Below are positions 1-9,018 of a stretch of 64,000 nucleotides of DNA, piece after piece. This stretch comes from Plantactinospora endophytica (lineage in GTDB: Bacteria; Actinomycetota; Actinomycetes; Mycobacteriales; Micromonosporaceae): positions 310,001-374,000 of the forward strand of contig NZ_BONW01000021.1 of assembly GCF_016862915.1 (NCBI RefSeq). The letters run 5' to 3'. Both the position numbers and the translations under genes were made by a program. The first letter of the stretch is position 1. Each line of letters starts with the position of its first letter. The notes under the pieces are model-generated. The model searched no databases. It saw only the letters and a list, made by a program, of their open reading frames with translations, and was not told the DNA's origin.

Positions 1-379
<379 letters not shown>

Positions 380-387
380 TCACGCAG

Positions 388-424
388 CGCTGCCCCGGCC
401 CGGCAGGGCCGGTCCGGGGCAGCG
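388..424 (-). other. Hairpin in the groES-groEL spacer
   Basis: An 11-bp perfect inverted repeat (arms 388-398 and 414-424, arm sequence CGCTGCCCCGG) surrounds a GC-rich 15-base loop. No T-run follows on the minus strand, so it looks more like an mRNA processing or stabilising stem, or a partial terminator setting the GroES:GroEL ratio, than a full terminator. Confidence 0.6.
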
Positions 425-441
425 TCACTGGATCGGTCAGA

Positions 442-756
442 TCACTTCTCGATGACGGCGAGGACGTCGCGGGCGGAGAGCACCAGGTACTCCTCGCCGG
501 CGTACTTGACCTCGGTGCCGCCGTACTTCGAGTAGATGACCGTGTCGCCGACCTTCACGTCAACCGGGATCCGGTTGCCGTCGTCGTCGAAACGGCCGGG
601 GCCGACAGCGAGGACGGTGCCCTCCTGCGGCTTCTCCTTGGCGGTGTCGGGAATCACGATGCCCGACGCCGTGGTCGTCTCAGCCTCGTTCGCCTGGACC
701 AGGATCCGGTCCTCGAGCGGCTTGATCGCAACCTTGGTCGCGGTAGTCACGGGCAT
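442..756 (-). CDS. groES: Co-chaperonin GroES
   Basis: This 104-residue protein has the normal GroES length. It shows the conserved core [11 protein letters not shown] near the N-terminus, the mobile-loop region around [23 protein letters not shown], and the [26 protein letters not shown]-terminal half. GroES caps the GroEL chamber as a heptamer. The start is an ATG ([16 protein letters not shown]) with a purine-rich RBS (GGAGGG) just upstream. Two CIRCE operators lie 134-206 bases upstream, so transcription should be repressed by HrcA and released on heat shock. Confidence 0.98.
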   Translation of the reverse strand: MPVTTATKVAIKPLEDRILVQANEAETTTASGIVIPDTAKEKPQEGTVLAVGPGRFDDDGNRIPVDVKVGDTVIYSKYGGTEVKYAGEEYLVLSARDVLAVIEK

Positions 757-889
757 ACCCTCCTGGGGTACTGGTTTCTTTACCGGCCGGCGAGCCGACC
801 AGCGTCAATCTGCCACATGCCACCGGGCGGGGCCGTCGTCGCGGGTGCCGGTCCGCCTGGCGTTCAGCTCCCGGACGCGGGCCCGAAAG

Positions 890-916
890 CTGGCACCCTC
901 GGTTTGAGAGTGCTAA
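890..916. promoter_or_regulatory. CIRCE operator, groES-proximal copy (HrcA site)
   Basis: On the plus strand CTGGCACCC (890-898), nine bases, then GAGTGCTAA (908-916). The consensus is TTAGCACTC-N9-GAGTGCTAA. The right arm is perfect; the left arm has three mismatches. The spacing is exactly nine. It lies in the groES/methyltransferase divergent region. Confidence 0.75.
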
Positions 917-935
917 CCGCAGGTTATGCCGGTGG

Positions 936-962
936 CTAGCACTCCGTCAAGGAGAGTGCCAA
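936..962. promoter_or_regulatory. CIRCE operator, distal copy (HrcA site)
   Basis: CTAGCACTC (936-944), nine bases, then GAGTGCCAA (954-962): one mismatch per arm against the CIRCE consensus with the correct N9 spacer. It is 46 bases from the first copy and only 43 bases from the divergent methyltransferase start, so HrcA could also affect that gene. Confidence 0.88.
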
Positions 963-1004
963 CCCGACACGCCCGCTCCGGCTCCTGGCCGGCACAATGC
1001 TCCG

Positions 1005-2231
1005 GTGGATCTGGAGCAGCTCGCCGCGCTGCGTACCCCGGAAGGGGTGACCGCGCTGGCCACGGCGACCGGGCTGGCCGGCGGCGACCCGCTGGCGGCG
1101 GCGGCCACGCTGCGCTCGGCCGGGGTACCCGCCGGGCTGGCCGCCGCCGCGCTGACCCAGGCCGAACTGCGGCGCCGGGCGGCGGCCAAGTTCGGCCCGG
1201 ACGCGGCCGGGATGTTCTTCACCCGGGCCGGACTGGAGCAGGCGACCCGGGCCGCCGTGGCGGCGCGGCGGGCCGCCCGGTTGCGCGCCGCCGGGGTGGA
1301 CACCCTGGTCGACCTCGGCTGCGGCCTCGGCGCGGACGCCATCGCCGCCGCCAGGGCCGGCATCCGGGTGTACGGCGTCGAGGCCGACCCGGTCACCGCG
1401 GCGATGGCCGCCGCGAACGCCGGGGCGGCCGGGGTGGCCGACCGGTTCACGGTGGCCCTCGGCGACGCCACCGAGTTCGACGTCACCGCCGTCGACGGCG
1501 CCCCGGCCGACGCGGTCTTCTGCGACCCGGCCCGGCGCAGCGCCGGCACCGGGCGGCGGATCTTCGACCCGGCCGCCTACTCCCCGCCCTGGGACTTCCT
1601 GCTCGGCCTGGCCGGGCGGGTCCCCCGGACGGTCTTCAAGGTCGCGCCGGGGATCGAGCACCGGCTGCTGCCGACGGGTGCCGAGGGCGAGTGGGTCAGC
1701 GTCGACGGCGACCTGGTCGAGGCGACCGTCTGGTCCGGCCCGCTCGCCGCCGCGCCCCGCCGGGCCACCCTGCTCGCCGGCGCTGCGGTGCACGAACTGA
1801 CCGGCGACGGCACCCGGCGGGCCCCGGTCGGCCCGGTCCGGCGGTACCTGTACGACCCGGACCCGGCCGTGGTCCGGGCCGCTCTGGTCGCCGAGTTCGC
1901 CGGTACGGTCGACGGCACGCTCGCCGACCCGGAGATCGCGTACGTCTACGCCGACACCCCCGCCCCGACCCCGTACGCCCGGTGTCTGGAGGTGGTCGAG
2001 TCGATGCCGTTCTCGCTGAAGCGGCTGCGGGCCCGGCTGCGGGAGCTGCGCGTCGGGCGGGCGGAGATCCTGAAGCGCGGTTCGGCGCTGGAGCCGGAGC
2101 GGCTCCGCCGCGACCTGCGGCTGGCCGGTACGGAGGGGATCAGTCTGGTGCTGACCCGGGTGGCCGACGCCCCCACGGTGCTGCTCTGCCGGCCGGTGCC
2201 GATCCCGGAGCACGCGTCACCGATTCGATAG
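1005..2231 (+). CDS. Class I SAM-dependent methyltransferase, THUMP-like C-terminal domain
   Basis: The 408-residue protein has an N-terminal helical region (1-95), then a Rossmann methyltransferase fold. SAM motif I is visible as VDLGCGLGADAIAAA near residues 102-116, an acidic GVEADP follows, and FCDPARRSAGTGR forms a motif IV-like DPAR loop. The C-terminal third (ESMPFSLKRLRARLRELRVGRAEILKRG) resembles the THUMP-like domain of actinobacterial methyltransferases predicted to act on RNA. The substrate is unknown. The start is GTG at 1005, divergent from groES; its promoter must overlap the CIRCE pair. ybaK follows one base after the stop. Confidence 0.85.
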   Translation: MDLEQLAALRTPEGVTALATATGLAGGDPLAAAATLRSAGVPAGLAAAALTQAELRRRAAAKFGPDAAGMFFTRAGLEQATRAAVAARRAARLRAAGVDTLVDLGCGLGADAIAAARAGIRVYGVEADPVTAAMAAANAGAAGVADRFTVALGDATEFDVTAVDGAPADAVFCDPARRSAGTGRRIFDPAAYSPPWDFLLGLAGRVPRTVFKVAPGIEHRLLPTGAEGEWVSVDGDLVEATVWSGPLAAAPRRATLLAGAAVHELTGDGTRRAPVGPVRRYLYDPDPAVVRAALVAEFAGTVDGTLADPEIAYVYADTPAPTPYARCLEVVESMPFSLKRLRARLRELRVGRAEILKRGSALEPERLRRDLRLAGTEGISLVLTRVADAPTVLLCRPVPIPEHASPIR

Positions 2232-2232
2232 G

Positions 2233-2721
2233 GTGCGGATCGTGGCAGGCAGGGGTACCCCGGCGACCGCGCTGCTGACCCGGCAGCGGGTCGCACACAC
2301 GCTGCACCCGTACGACGTCGCGCCGGACACCCCGAACTACGGCGCCGAGGTGGCGGCGGCGCTCGGCGTACCGCCGGAACGGGTCTTCAAGTCGCTGGTC
2401 GCCAGCGTCGACGGGGTGCTGACCGTGGCGGTCGTACCGGTCACCGGCGAACTCGACCTGAAGACCCTGGCGACGGCGGTGGGTGGCAAGCGGGCGACGC
2501 TGGCCGACCGGACGCTGGCCGAGCGGACCACCGGTTACGTCCGGGGCGGGATCAGCCCGCTGGGGCAGCGCAAGGCGTTGCCGACCGTGGTCGACTCCTC
2601 GGCCGAGCGGTTCCCCACCGTCTACGTCTCGGCGGGTCGCCGTGGGCTGCAACTCGAACTCGCCCCGGCCGACCTGATCCGGCTCACCTCCGCCACCACC
2701 GCGCCGGTCGCCGCACCCTGA
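2233..2721 (+). CDS. ybaK: YbaK/EbsC-family Cys-tRNA(Pro) deacylase
   Basis: A 162-residue protein of the usual YbaK length. Family features are the GVPPERVFKSLV segment (the conserved Lys of the editing site), VVPVTGELDLKTLATAVGGKRA and GGISPLGQRKALPTVVDSSA near the C-terminus. YbaK hydrolyses mischarged Cys-tRNA(Pro), acting in trans with prolyl-tRNA synthetase. GTG starts at 2233 and 2242 are both possible; the family start is close to either. It is coupled to the upstream methyltransferase. Its last codons and stop lie inside a tandem repeat that continues into the spacer. Confidence 0.9.
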   Translation: MRIVAGRGTPATALLTRQRVAHTLHPYDVAPDTPNYGAEVAAALGVPPERVFKSLVASVDGVLTVAVVPVTGELDLKTLATAVGGKRATLADRTLAERTTGYVRGGISPLGQRKALPTVVDSSAERFPTVYVSAGRRGLQLELAPADLIRLTSATTAPVAAP

Positions 2722-2818
2722 CCCCGGCTCACCACCTCCGCCACCACCGCGCCGGTCGCCGCACCCTGACCCGGTTCACCACCACCGCCGCCATCGCGCC
2801 GGTCGCCCGGCCGTGACC
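2680..2818. repeat. Imperfect tandem repeat covering the ybaK 3' end
   Basis: About three copies of a 45-48 bp unit. The core CACCGCGCCGGTCGCCGCAC appears within the last ybaK codons (near 2697) and again near 2747, and a diverged third copy ends near 2818. Each of the first two copies carries the gene's end and TGA. The array looks like slippage or duplication of the gene's 3' end. Confidence 0.75.
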
Positions 2819-3209
2819 CCGACCGGCCGGTGCCGGTGCCGGTGCGATCCGGTGCGTCCGCACACGCTCCGGGCGTCCTGACACGCCGGTGGCCACGGAC
2901 GATCATTTCCGGCGTATCGCCGCTGGCCAATGCCGGGATGTCCGTCACGTTGCTGAATTGTTATCCCCTACAACAAACTCGTGCCCCGGCGACCTTGCCC
3001 CGACGACTCCCCGCGCAATACGTTGCCGGACACAACAAAAGTGAGGCGGGCGGTCGCCACAGCCCACCGACGCTCCGCCGGATCGCGACCCGGCGGAGCC
3101 GATCCGAGGCAGCCCAACGGGGGGAGGCCACCGGGTGCCACGGCGACCCGCTCGGGCGTACCACCGCTCCGACCCGAGACACCACACCCACCCCGAAAGG
3201 ACCCGTGCA
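2819..3209. other. Intergenic region with probable promoter of the sugar ABC operon
   Basis: No convincing gene. At 2958-2976 there is TTGTT-N9-AACAA, and ACAACAAAAG follows near 3030. Such dyads could be operators for the ROK regulator encoded three genes downstream, but no consensus is available to confirm it. A purine-rich RBS (GAAAGGA) precedes the ATG at 3210. Confidence 0.4.
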
Positions 3210-4301
3210 ATGCGCAGAGGGATCCTCACCATCGCTGCCGTGGGCCTGCTGACCACGGGTGGCCTCGCCGCCTGCGGTGACGATGCCGGCGACGGCGGCG
3301 GTAGCACCGCCGAGCCGAAGATCGGCGTCATCCTTCCGGACAGCGCCTCCTCGGACCGTTGGGAGACCGCCGACCGCAAGTACCTCGAAGCGGCGTTCAA
3401 CGCCGCCGGGGTCAAGCACACCATCCAGAACGCCCAGAACGACAAGGCCCAGTTCCAGACCATCGCCGACCAGATGATGACCGACGGCGTGACCGTCCTG
3501 ATGATCGTCAACCTGGACTCCGGCACCGGCAAGGCGGTACTGGACAAGGCCAAGACCCAGGGCGTACTCACCATCGACTACGACCGGCTGACCCTCGGCG
3601 GCTCGGCCGAGTACTACGTCAGCTTCGACAACGAGGCGGTCGGCAAGCTCCAGGGCGAGGGCCTGGTCAAGTGCCTGACCGACAAGGGCGCCAAGAACCC
3701 GGTCATCGCCGAACTGAACGGCTCGGAGACCGACAACAACGCCACGCTGTTCAAGAACGGCTACGACGGCGTACTCAAGACCAAGTACGACTCGAAGGAA
3801 TACACCAAGGGCCCGGACCAGTGGGTACCCGGCTGGGACAACGCCCAGGCCGGCACCATCTTCGAGCAGATGATGACCCAGCAGAACGGCAAGATCGACG
3901 GCGTACTGGCCGCCAACGACGGGCTGGGCAACGCGGTCATCTCCGTACTGAAGCGGAACAAGCTGAACGGCAAGGTCCCGGTGACCGGCCAGGACGCCAC
4001 CCTCCAGGGCCTGCAGAACATCCTCGCCGGCGACCAGTGCATGACCGTCTACAAGGCGATCAAGCAGGAGGCCGACGCGGCTGCCGAGCTGGCGATCGCA
4101 CTGGCCAAGGGTGAGAAGAAGGCCGCACCCACCACGGTCAAGGACCCGGAGGGCAACCGGGACGTGCCGGCGGTGCTGCTCGAACCGAAGGCCATCTACA
4201 AGGAGAACGTGAAGGACGTCGTCGCCGACGGCTTCATCACCAAGGAAGCCCTCTGCACCGGCGCGTTCGCCGCCGCCTGCACCGAGGCCGGCGTGAGCTG
4301 A
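3210..4301 (+). CDS. Sugar ABC transporter substrate-binding lipoprotein
   Basis: A 363-residue class B binding protein of the XylF/ChvE type. It begins MRRGILTIAAVGLLTTGGLAAC, a lipoprotein signal with the lipobox LAAC and Cys22. The periplasmic-binding-protein fold starts at KIGVILPDSASSDRWETADRK and contains VLMIVNLDSGTGKAVLDKAKTQGVLTIDYDRLT (hinge and second strand). It should be anchored on the outer face of the membrane and capture a sugar for the ATPase and permease that follow. The preferred start is ATG 3210, directly after an RBS. A long hairpin after the stop probably raises its abundance over the downstream genes. The sugar is not determinable; xylose or another aldopentose is a guess from family resemblance. 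Confidence 0.93.
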   Translation: MRRGILTIAAVGLLTTGGLAACGDDAGDGGGSTAEPKIGVILPDSASSDRWETADRKYLEAAFNAAGVKHTIQNAQNDKAQFQTIADQMMTDGVTVLMIVNLDSGTGKAVLDKAKTQGVLTIDYDRLTLGGSAEYYVSFDNEAVGKLQGEGLVKCLTDKGAKNPVIAELNGSETDNNATLFKNGYDGVLKTKYDSKEYTKGPDQWVPGWDNAQAGTIFEQMMTQQNGKIDGVLAANDGLGNAVISVLKRNKLNGKVPVTGQDATLQGLQNILAGDQCMTVYKAIKQEADAAAELAIALAKGEKKAAPTTVKDPEGNRDVPAVLLEPKAIYKENVKDVVADGFITKEALCTGAFAAACTEAGVS

Positions 4302-4339
4302 TTCGGGTACGGCGCCTGGCCCGACCGGGCCTCGCGCCG

Positions 4340-4383
4340 AGGAAGCCGCCCGGTACGGAACCATCCGTACCGGGCGGCTTCCT
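4340..4383 (+). terminator. 20-bp perfect hairpin between binding protein and ATPase genes
   Basis: Arms 4340-4359 and 4364-4383 are fully complementary with a four-base loop (ACCA). No T-run follows, so it more likely acts as an attenuator or 3' stabiliser giving excess binding protein, a common arrangement in ABC operons. Confidence 0.8.
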
Positions 4384-4472
4384 CGCCCGACCGAAACTGG
4401 ACCGGACCCGTGGTCGGAAACCCCGCGATCGGCACCCCGCACCCGGACACCCCGTGCAAAGGAGACCTACCC

Positions 4473-5294
4473 GTGTCCGCGACACCCCTGCTGGAACTGC
4501 GCGGGATCGACAAGAGTTTCGGTCCCGTCCAGGTCCTCCGCGACGTCGACTTCTCGGTCAACCCCGGCGAGGTGACCGCCCTCGTCGGCGACAACGGCGC
4601 CGGCAAGTCCACCCTCGTCAAGTGCGTCAGCGGCATCTACTCGGCCGACGGCGGCCAGGTCCTCTTCGAGGGCCGACCGGTGCAGATCCACAACCCCCGG
4701 GACGCCGCCTCGCTCGGCATCGAGGTCGTCTACCAGGACCTCGCGCTCTGCGACAACCTCGACATCGTGCAGAACATGTTCCTCGGCCGGGAGAAGCGCC
4801 GCGGCCTCGTCCTCGACGAACCGACCATGGAGCAGATGGCCGCCGAGACCCTGGCCGGGCTCTCCGTCCGAACGGTGAAGTCGCTGCGGCAGCACGTCTC
4901 CAGCCTCTCCGGCGGGCAGCGCCAGACCGTGGCGATCGCCAAGGCGGTGCTCTGGAACAGCCGGCTCGTCATCCTGGACGAGCCGACCGCCGCGCTCGGT
5001 GTCGCACAGACCGCCCAGGTGCTCGAACTGGTCCGCCGGCTGGCCGACAACGGGCTCGCCGTGGTGCTCATCTCGCACAACATGAACGACGTCTTCGCCG
5101 TCTCCGACCAGATCGCCATGCTCTACCTCGGCCAGATGGTGGCGCAGTTGCGCACCAGCGACGTCACGCACGCCCAGGTGGTGGAGCTGATCACCGCCGG
5201 TCGCAGCGGCGGCCTCGGCCTGGCCGGCGAGAACGGCAACGGCAAGCGCGACACCCCACCCACCGAGACGACGAGCGCAGGAGCCGACAGATGA
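4473..5294 (+). CDS. Sugar ABC transporter ATP-binding protein (single ABC domain)
   Basis: A 273-residue ATPase with Walker A GDNGAGKST, Q-loop VVYQDLAL, signature SLSGGQRQ, Walker B LVILDEPTAAL and the H-loop LISHNMND. It energises import with the adjacent permease on the inner face of the membrane. It is a single-NBD protein, about half the length of XylG/RbsA-type ATPases, so it must dimerise. The chosen start is GTG 4473 after AAAGGAG; a longer frame back to 4410 lacks an RBS. The ATG of the permease overlaps its stop (ATGA). Confidence 0.93.
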   Translation: MSATPLLELRGIDKSFGPVQVLRDVDFSVNPGEVTALVGDNGAGKSTLVKCVSGIYSADGGQVLFEGRPVQIHNPRDAASLGIEVVYQDLALCDNLDIVQNMFLGREKRRGLVLDEPTMEQMAAETLAGLSVRTVKSLRQHVSSLSGGQRQTVAIAKAVLWNSRLVILDEPTAALGVAQTAQVLELVRRLADNGLAVVLISHNMNDVFAVSDQIAMLYLGQMVAQLRTSDVTHAQVVELITAGRSGGLGLAGENGNGKRDTPPTETTSAGADR

Positions 5295-6556
5295 GCGCCG
5301 CCCCTCCCACCACCGTGGTGCCGCCGGTCGAGGTGCCGGCCGCGCCGGTGCCCACGGTCGGCAGCCACCTTCGGGACTACTGGGCCCGGGTACGCGGTGG
5401 CGACATGGGTGCGCTGCCGGCCGTACTCGGCCTGATCGCGCTCTGCGTCGTCTTCACCGCCCTGCGCCCGAACTTCATGACCGAGGGCAACTTCGCCAAC
5501 CTCTTCACCCAGGGCGCGGCGGTCGTGCTGATCGCGATGGGGCTGGTCTTCGTCCTGCTGCTCGGCGAGATCGACCTCTCCGCCGGCTTCGCCAGCGGGG
5601 TCTGCGCGGCGGTCCTCGCCCAACTGGTCACCCTCCAGGGCTATCCCTGGTGGGTCGCGGTCGCCGCCGCGATCGTCACCGGAGTGGTGATCGGGCTGGT
5701 CATCGGCTTCCTGGTGGCCAAGGTGGGCATTCCGTCCTTCGTCGTCACCCTCGCCGCGTTCCTCGCCTTCCAGGGCGTCGTGCTGCTGCTGATCAAGGGC
5801 GGCACCAACGTCTCGATCCGGGACGAGGTACTGGTGGCGATCGCCAACCGGAACATGCCGCCGTGGCTCGGCTGGGCGCTGACCCTGCTCGGCGTCGCCG
5901 GCTACGCCCTCGTGCAACTGCTCCGGCACCGCAACCGCAGCGCGCTCGGGCTGGTCACCGAGCCGCTCGCCGTGGTGCTGATCCGGATCGGCGCGCTGGC
6001 GGTGCTCGCCGGTACCGCCGTCTACCTGCTGAACCTGGAACGCAGCCGGAACGTGCTCGTCTCGCTCAAGGGCGTACCGATCGTGGTGCCGATCATCGTG
6101 ATCCTGCTGGTCGTGCTCACCTTCGTACTGCAACGCACCGCGTACGGCCGGCACGTCTACGCGGTCGGCGGCAACCGGGAGGCGGCCCGCCGGGCCGGCA
6201 TCAACGTGGACCGGATCCGCATCTCGGTCTTCGTGATCTGCTCCTCGATGGCCGCGATCGGCGGCATCGTGGCGGCCAGCCGGGGCACCTCGGTCGACGC
6301 CAACACCGGGGGCAGTAAGGTCCTGCTCTACGCGGTCGGCGCGGCCGTGATCGGCGGCACCAGCCTCTTCGGTGGCAAGGGCCGGATCGTGGACGCGGTA
6401 CTCGGCGGCGCGGTGATCGCGGTCATCGACAACGGGATGGGGCTGCTCGGCCGCAGTTCCGGCTTCACCTTCGTGGTGACCGGTTTGGTGCTGCTGCTGG
6501 CGGCCAGTGTGGACGCGCTTTCCCGACGCCGGGCCGCCGCGACCGGTAACCGATAA
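5291..6556 (+). CDS. Sugar ABC transporter permease (XylH/RbsC type)
   Basis: A 421-residue protein with a Pro/Val-rich cytoplasmic N-terminus (1-45) and about ten hydrophobic helices. The family motif GEIDLSAGFASGVCAAV near residue 95 and the EAA-like loop GGNREAARRAGINVDRIRISVFVICS near 295 place it in the BPD_transp_2 family of sugar permeases. It forms the membrane channel of the importer. The ATG overlaps the ATPase stop, giving translational coupling. The ROK regulator begins eight bases downstream of its stop. Confidence 0.93.
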   Translation: MSAAPPTTVVPPVEVPAAPVPTVGSHLRDYWARVRGGDMGALPAVLGLIALCVVFTALRPNFMTEGNFANLFTQGAAVVLIAMGLVFVLLLGEIDLSAGFASGVCAAVLAQLVTLQGYPWWVAVAAAIVTGVVIGLVIGFLVAKVGIPSFVVTLAAFLAFQGVVLLLIKGGTNVSIRDEVLVAIANRNMPPWLGWALTLLGVAGYALVQLLRHRNRSALGLVTEPLAVVLIRIGALAVLAGTAVYLLNLERSRNVLVSLKGVPIVVPIIVILLVVLTFVLQRTAYGRHVYAVGGNREAARRAGINVDRIRISVFVICSSMAAIGGIVAASRGTSVDANTGGSKVLLYAVGAAVIGGTSLFGGKGRIVDAVLGGAVIAVIDNGMGLLGRSSGFTFVVTGLVLLLAASVDALSRRRAAATGNR

Positions 6557-6564
6557 GGGGCACG

Positions 6565-7764
6565 ATGCGCGCAGGGCCGAGCCAGGAGGAGATTCGCCGG
6601 CAGAATCTCGGCGCGCTGCTGCGGTACGTCCACATCCACGGCGCCACCTCCCGGGCGGAGCTGACGACCTCGCTCGGGTTGAACCGGAGCACCATCGGCG
6701 CGCTGACCGCCGAACTGGCGGCGGCCGGACTGGTCAGTGAACGGGCACCCCGGGAGACCGGGCGGGCCGGACGGCCGTCGCTGGTCGTCCGGCCCGAGTC
6801 GGGGCGGGTCTTCGCGTACGCGTACAGCATCGAGGTGGACCGGCTGCGGGCCGCCCGGATCGGCCTCGGCGGGGTGGTGCTGGACCGGCGGCAGGCCGAC
6901 CGGCCGCCGGGGCTGCCGGCGGTGGACAGCCTGCCGCTGCTGGCCGGCTTCGTGAAGGAGATGCACCAGTCGGTGCCGGACGGCTCGGTCTATGTGGGCA
7001 GCGGCGTGGCGGTCTGCGGTCGGCTGCGCCGCCCGGACGGCGCGGCGAACGTCCGGCCGGACAGCGCCGCCTGGTCCGACGGCGGTGAACTGGACAAGCT
7101 ACTGGCCGAGGCGCTCGGCGAACTGCTGCCGCAGGAGCGCCCGGTGCTGGTCAGCAACGCCGCCGACGCCAGCGCGGTCGCCGAGCACGCCCGGGGCGCG
7201 GCCAGCGGCTACGACGACGTCATCTACCTGCACCGGGACGTCGGCATCGACGCCGGGATCATCGTCGGCGGCCGGCGGCTGACCGGGCAGGGCGGCTACG
7301 CCGGCGAGGTCGGTCACATGGTGGTGCAGCCCGGCGGGCGGCCCTGCGGCTGCGGCTCGTACGGCTGCTGGGAAACCGAGATCGGCGAGTACGCGATGCT
7401 CCAGGCCGCCGGTCGGGGCGACACCGCCGGCCGGGAGGCCGCACTGCGGCTGGTCGACGCGGCTGCCCGGGGCGACGCGAACGCCCAGGCCGCGATCCGG
7501 CAGGTCGGCGACTGGCTCGGCTTCGGCGTCGCCAACCTGGTCAACATCTTCAACCCCGGCGTGGTCATCTTCGGCGGCACCCTGCGGGACGTCTACCTCG
7601 CCGCGGCGGCCCGGGTCCGCAGCCGGCTCAACTCGCTGGCCCTGCCCACCCCGCGCGAACAGGTCCGACTGCGTACCCCCCAACTGGGCGAGGACGCCGC
7701 GCTGGTCGGCGCCGCCGAACTCGCCTTCGAGCACCTGCTCGCCGACCCGCTCGACGCGGGCTGA
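6565..7764 (+). CDS. ROK-family transcriptional regulator (NagC/XylR type)
   Basis: A 399-residue protein with an N-terminal winged helix (EEIRRQNLGALLRYVHIHGATSRAEL...GLNRSTIGALTAELAAAGLV, residues 8-56) and a C-terminal ROK sugar-kinase-like domain. The zinc-binding ROK signature is visible as GEVGHM followed by CGCGSYGCWE near residues 248-268, and NPGVVIFGG lies near the C-terminus. ROK repressors release their operator on binding a sugar or sugar phosphate. As last gene of the sugar import operon it very likely controls that operon and itself. Confidence 0.92.
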   Translation: MRAGPSQEEIRRQNLGALLRYVHIHGATSRAELTTSLGLNRSTIGALTAELAAAGLVSERAPRETGRAGRPSLVVRPESGRVFAYAYSIEVDRLRAARIGLGGVVLDRRQADRPPGLPAVDSLPLLAGFVKEMHQSVPDGSVYVGSGVAVCGRLRRPDGAANVRPDSAAWSDGGELDKLLAEALGELLPQERPVLVSNAADASAVAEHARGAASGYDDVIYLHRDVGIDAGIIVGGRRLTGQGGYAGEVGHMVVQPGGRPCGCGSYGCWETEIGEYAMLQAAGRGDTAGREAALRLVDAAARGDANAQAAIRQVGDWLGFGVANLVNIFNPGVVIFGGTLRDVYLAAAARVRSRLNSLALPTPREQVRLRTPQLGEDAALVGAAELAFEHLLADPLDAG

Positions 7765-7793
7765 CCGACGAGCTGCGGCGTACGCTGTCCGAC

Positions 7794-8093
7794 GTGGACG
7801 GGCAACTGCGTGCCTCGGACGAGGACCGCCAACGGGTGGTCGCCGACCTGCAACGGCACACCGAGCAGGGCCGGCTCAGCCTGGACGAGTTCTCCGAGCG
7901 GGTCGGCGCGGTCTACACCGCCCGTACCCTAGGCGAGCTGGCCACCGTCACGCACGACCTGCCGGCGGTACCGGCGCCCGAGCCGACCGCCAGCACCGGC
8001 GGTGCCGGCAGTCGACGGGAACTGCTGGTCGTCTTCGCAGTCGCCGTCGCCACCCTGGTCCTGCTGGTGATCTTCATGGCGGTCACCCGCTGA
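7794..8093 (+). CDS. DUF1707 (SHOCT-like) small membrane protein
   Basis: A 99-residue protein starting MDGQLRASDEDRQRVVADLQRHTEQGRLSLDEFSERVGAVYTARTLGELATVTHDLP, the typical DUF1707 module, followed by a linker and one C-terminal membrane helix (ELLVVFAVAVATLVLLVIFMAV). The role of DUF1707 is not known. It starts at GTG 7794, 30 bases after the ROK gene, and could be co-transcribed, though no functional link is evident. Confidence 0.85.
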   Translation: MDGQLRASDEDRQRVVADLQRHTEQGRLSLDEFSERVGAVYTARTLGELATVTHDLPAVPAPEPTASTGGAGSRRELLVVFAVAVATLVLLVIFMAVTR

Positions 8094-8274
8094 GCCGACT
8101 TCCCGTCGGTGCTTTGTCCCCCTGTCGGGACGGACGTCGCATTTCAGCCTGCTCAGGGGTGGTGGCGCAGGCGTTCTTCCACACATGTGGTTGCCCGCAT
8201 CAATGGTGCATCCTTGAATGACCCCGTTGGTTCGGGACGTCAACGACTTACTTCGGTTATTGGAGAAAGCTGGC

Positions 8275-9018
8275 ATGACCACGTTCGAGATCTGCGTCGA
8301 CAGCGTCGAGGGGACGCTGGCCGCGGAGCAGGCCGGTGCCGACCGGGTGGAACTCTGCGCGGCGCTGTTCGAGGGCGGGTTGACCCCGAGCATCGGCACC
8401 ATCGAGCTGACCCTGCGGCACGCGGAGCGAATCCGGGTGCACGTGCTGGTACGCCCCCGGGGCGGTGACTTCATCTACTCCCCGTACGAGGTGGACGCGA
8501 TGGTCCGGGACGTGCAGGCGGCGGTGACCGTCGGGGCGCACGGGATCGTGATCGGTGCCCTGACCCCGGAGGGCGACGTCGACGTACCCGCCATGCGTCG
8601 GCTGCTCGCGGCGGCCGACGGCGCCAGCGTCACCTTCCACCGCGCCTTCGACATGGTCCGGGACCCGTTCGAGACGCTGGAGCAACTGGTCGACCTCGGC
8701 ATCCCCCGGGTGCTCACCTCCGGCCAGGAGGAGAACGCGCTGGCCGGCGCCCCGCTCATCGCCGACCTGGTGAGCAAGGCCGACGGCCGGATCGCGGTGA
8801 TGGCCGGCGGCGGGATCAACGAGCGCAACATCGCCCGGATCGTCGCCGCCACCGCTGCCGACGAATACCACTTCACCGCCCGGGTCAGCGCGGACGGCCC
8901 GGCCGTGCACCGCAATCCGGTACCCCGGATGGGTGGGGTGCTGAGCCGCCCGGAGTACCAGCGTTCGGAGACCTCGCCGGAGCGGATCGGCCAGATCATC
9001 GGCGCGGTGCGCTCGTAA
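8275..9018 (+). CDS. cutC: CutC-family TIM-barrel protein
   Basis: A 247-residue protein of normal CutC length with the family segments FEICVDSVEGTLAAEQAGADRVELCAALFEGGLTPS, HVLVRPRGGDFIYS, FHRAFDM and MAGGGINERNI. CutC was named for copper homeostasis, but its catalytic role is unsettled and the copper link is weak in many organisms. ATG 8275 follows GGAGAA and matches the family start; an in-frame ATG at 8218 would add 19 residues. Its 3' end overlaps the convergent MFS gene by 23 bases. Confidence 0.92.
   Translation: MTTFEICVDSVEGTLAAEQAGADRVELCAALFEGGLTPSIGTIELTLRHAERIRVHVLVRPRGGDFIYSPYEVDAMVRDVQAAVTVGAHGIVIGALTPEGDVDVPAMRRLLAAADGASVTFHRAFDMVRDPFETLEQLVDLGIPRVLTSGQEENALAGAPLIADLVSKADGRIAVMAGGGINERNIARIVAATAADEYHFTARVSADGPAVHRNPVPRMGGVLSRPEYQRSETSPERIGQIIGAVRS

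Noticed and set aside
2830-3252. Small plus-strand gene before the sugar-binding lipoprotein
   Set aside because: No RBS, no family content, and it runs into the lipoprotein gene in another frame.
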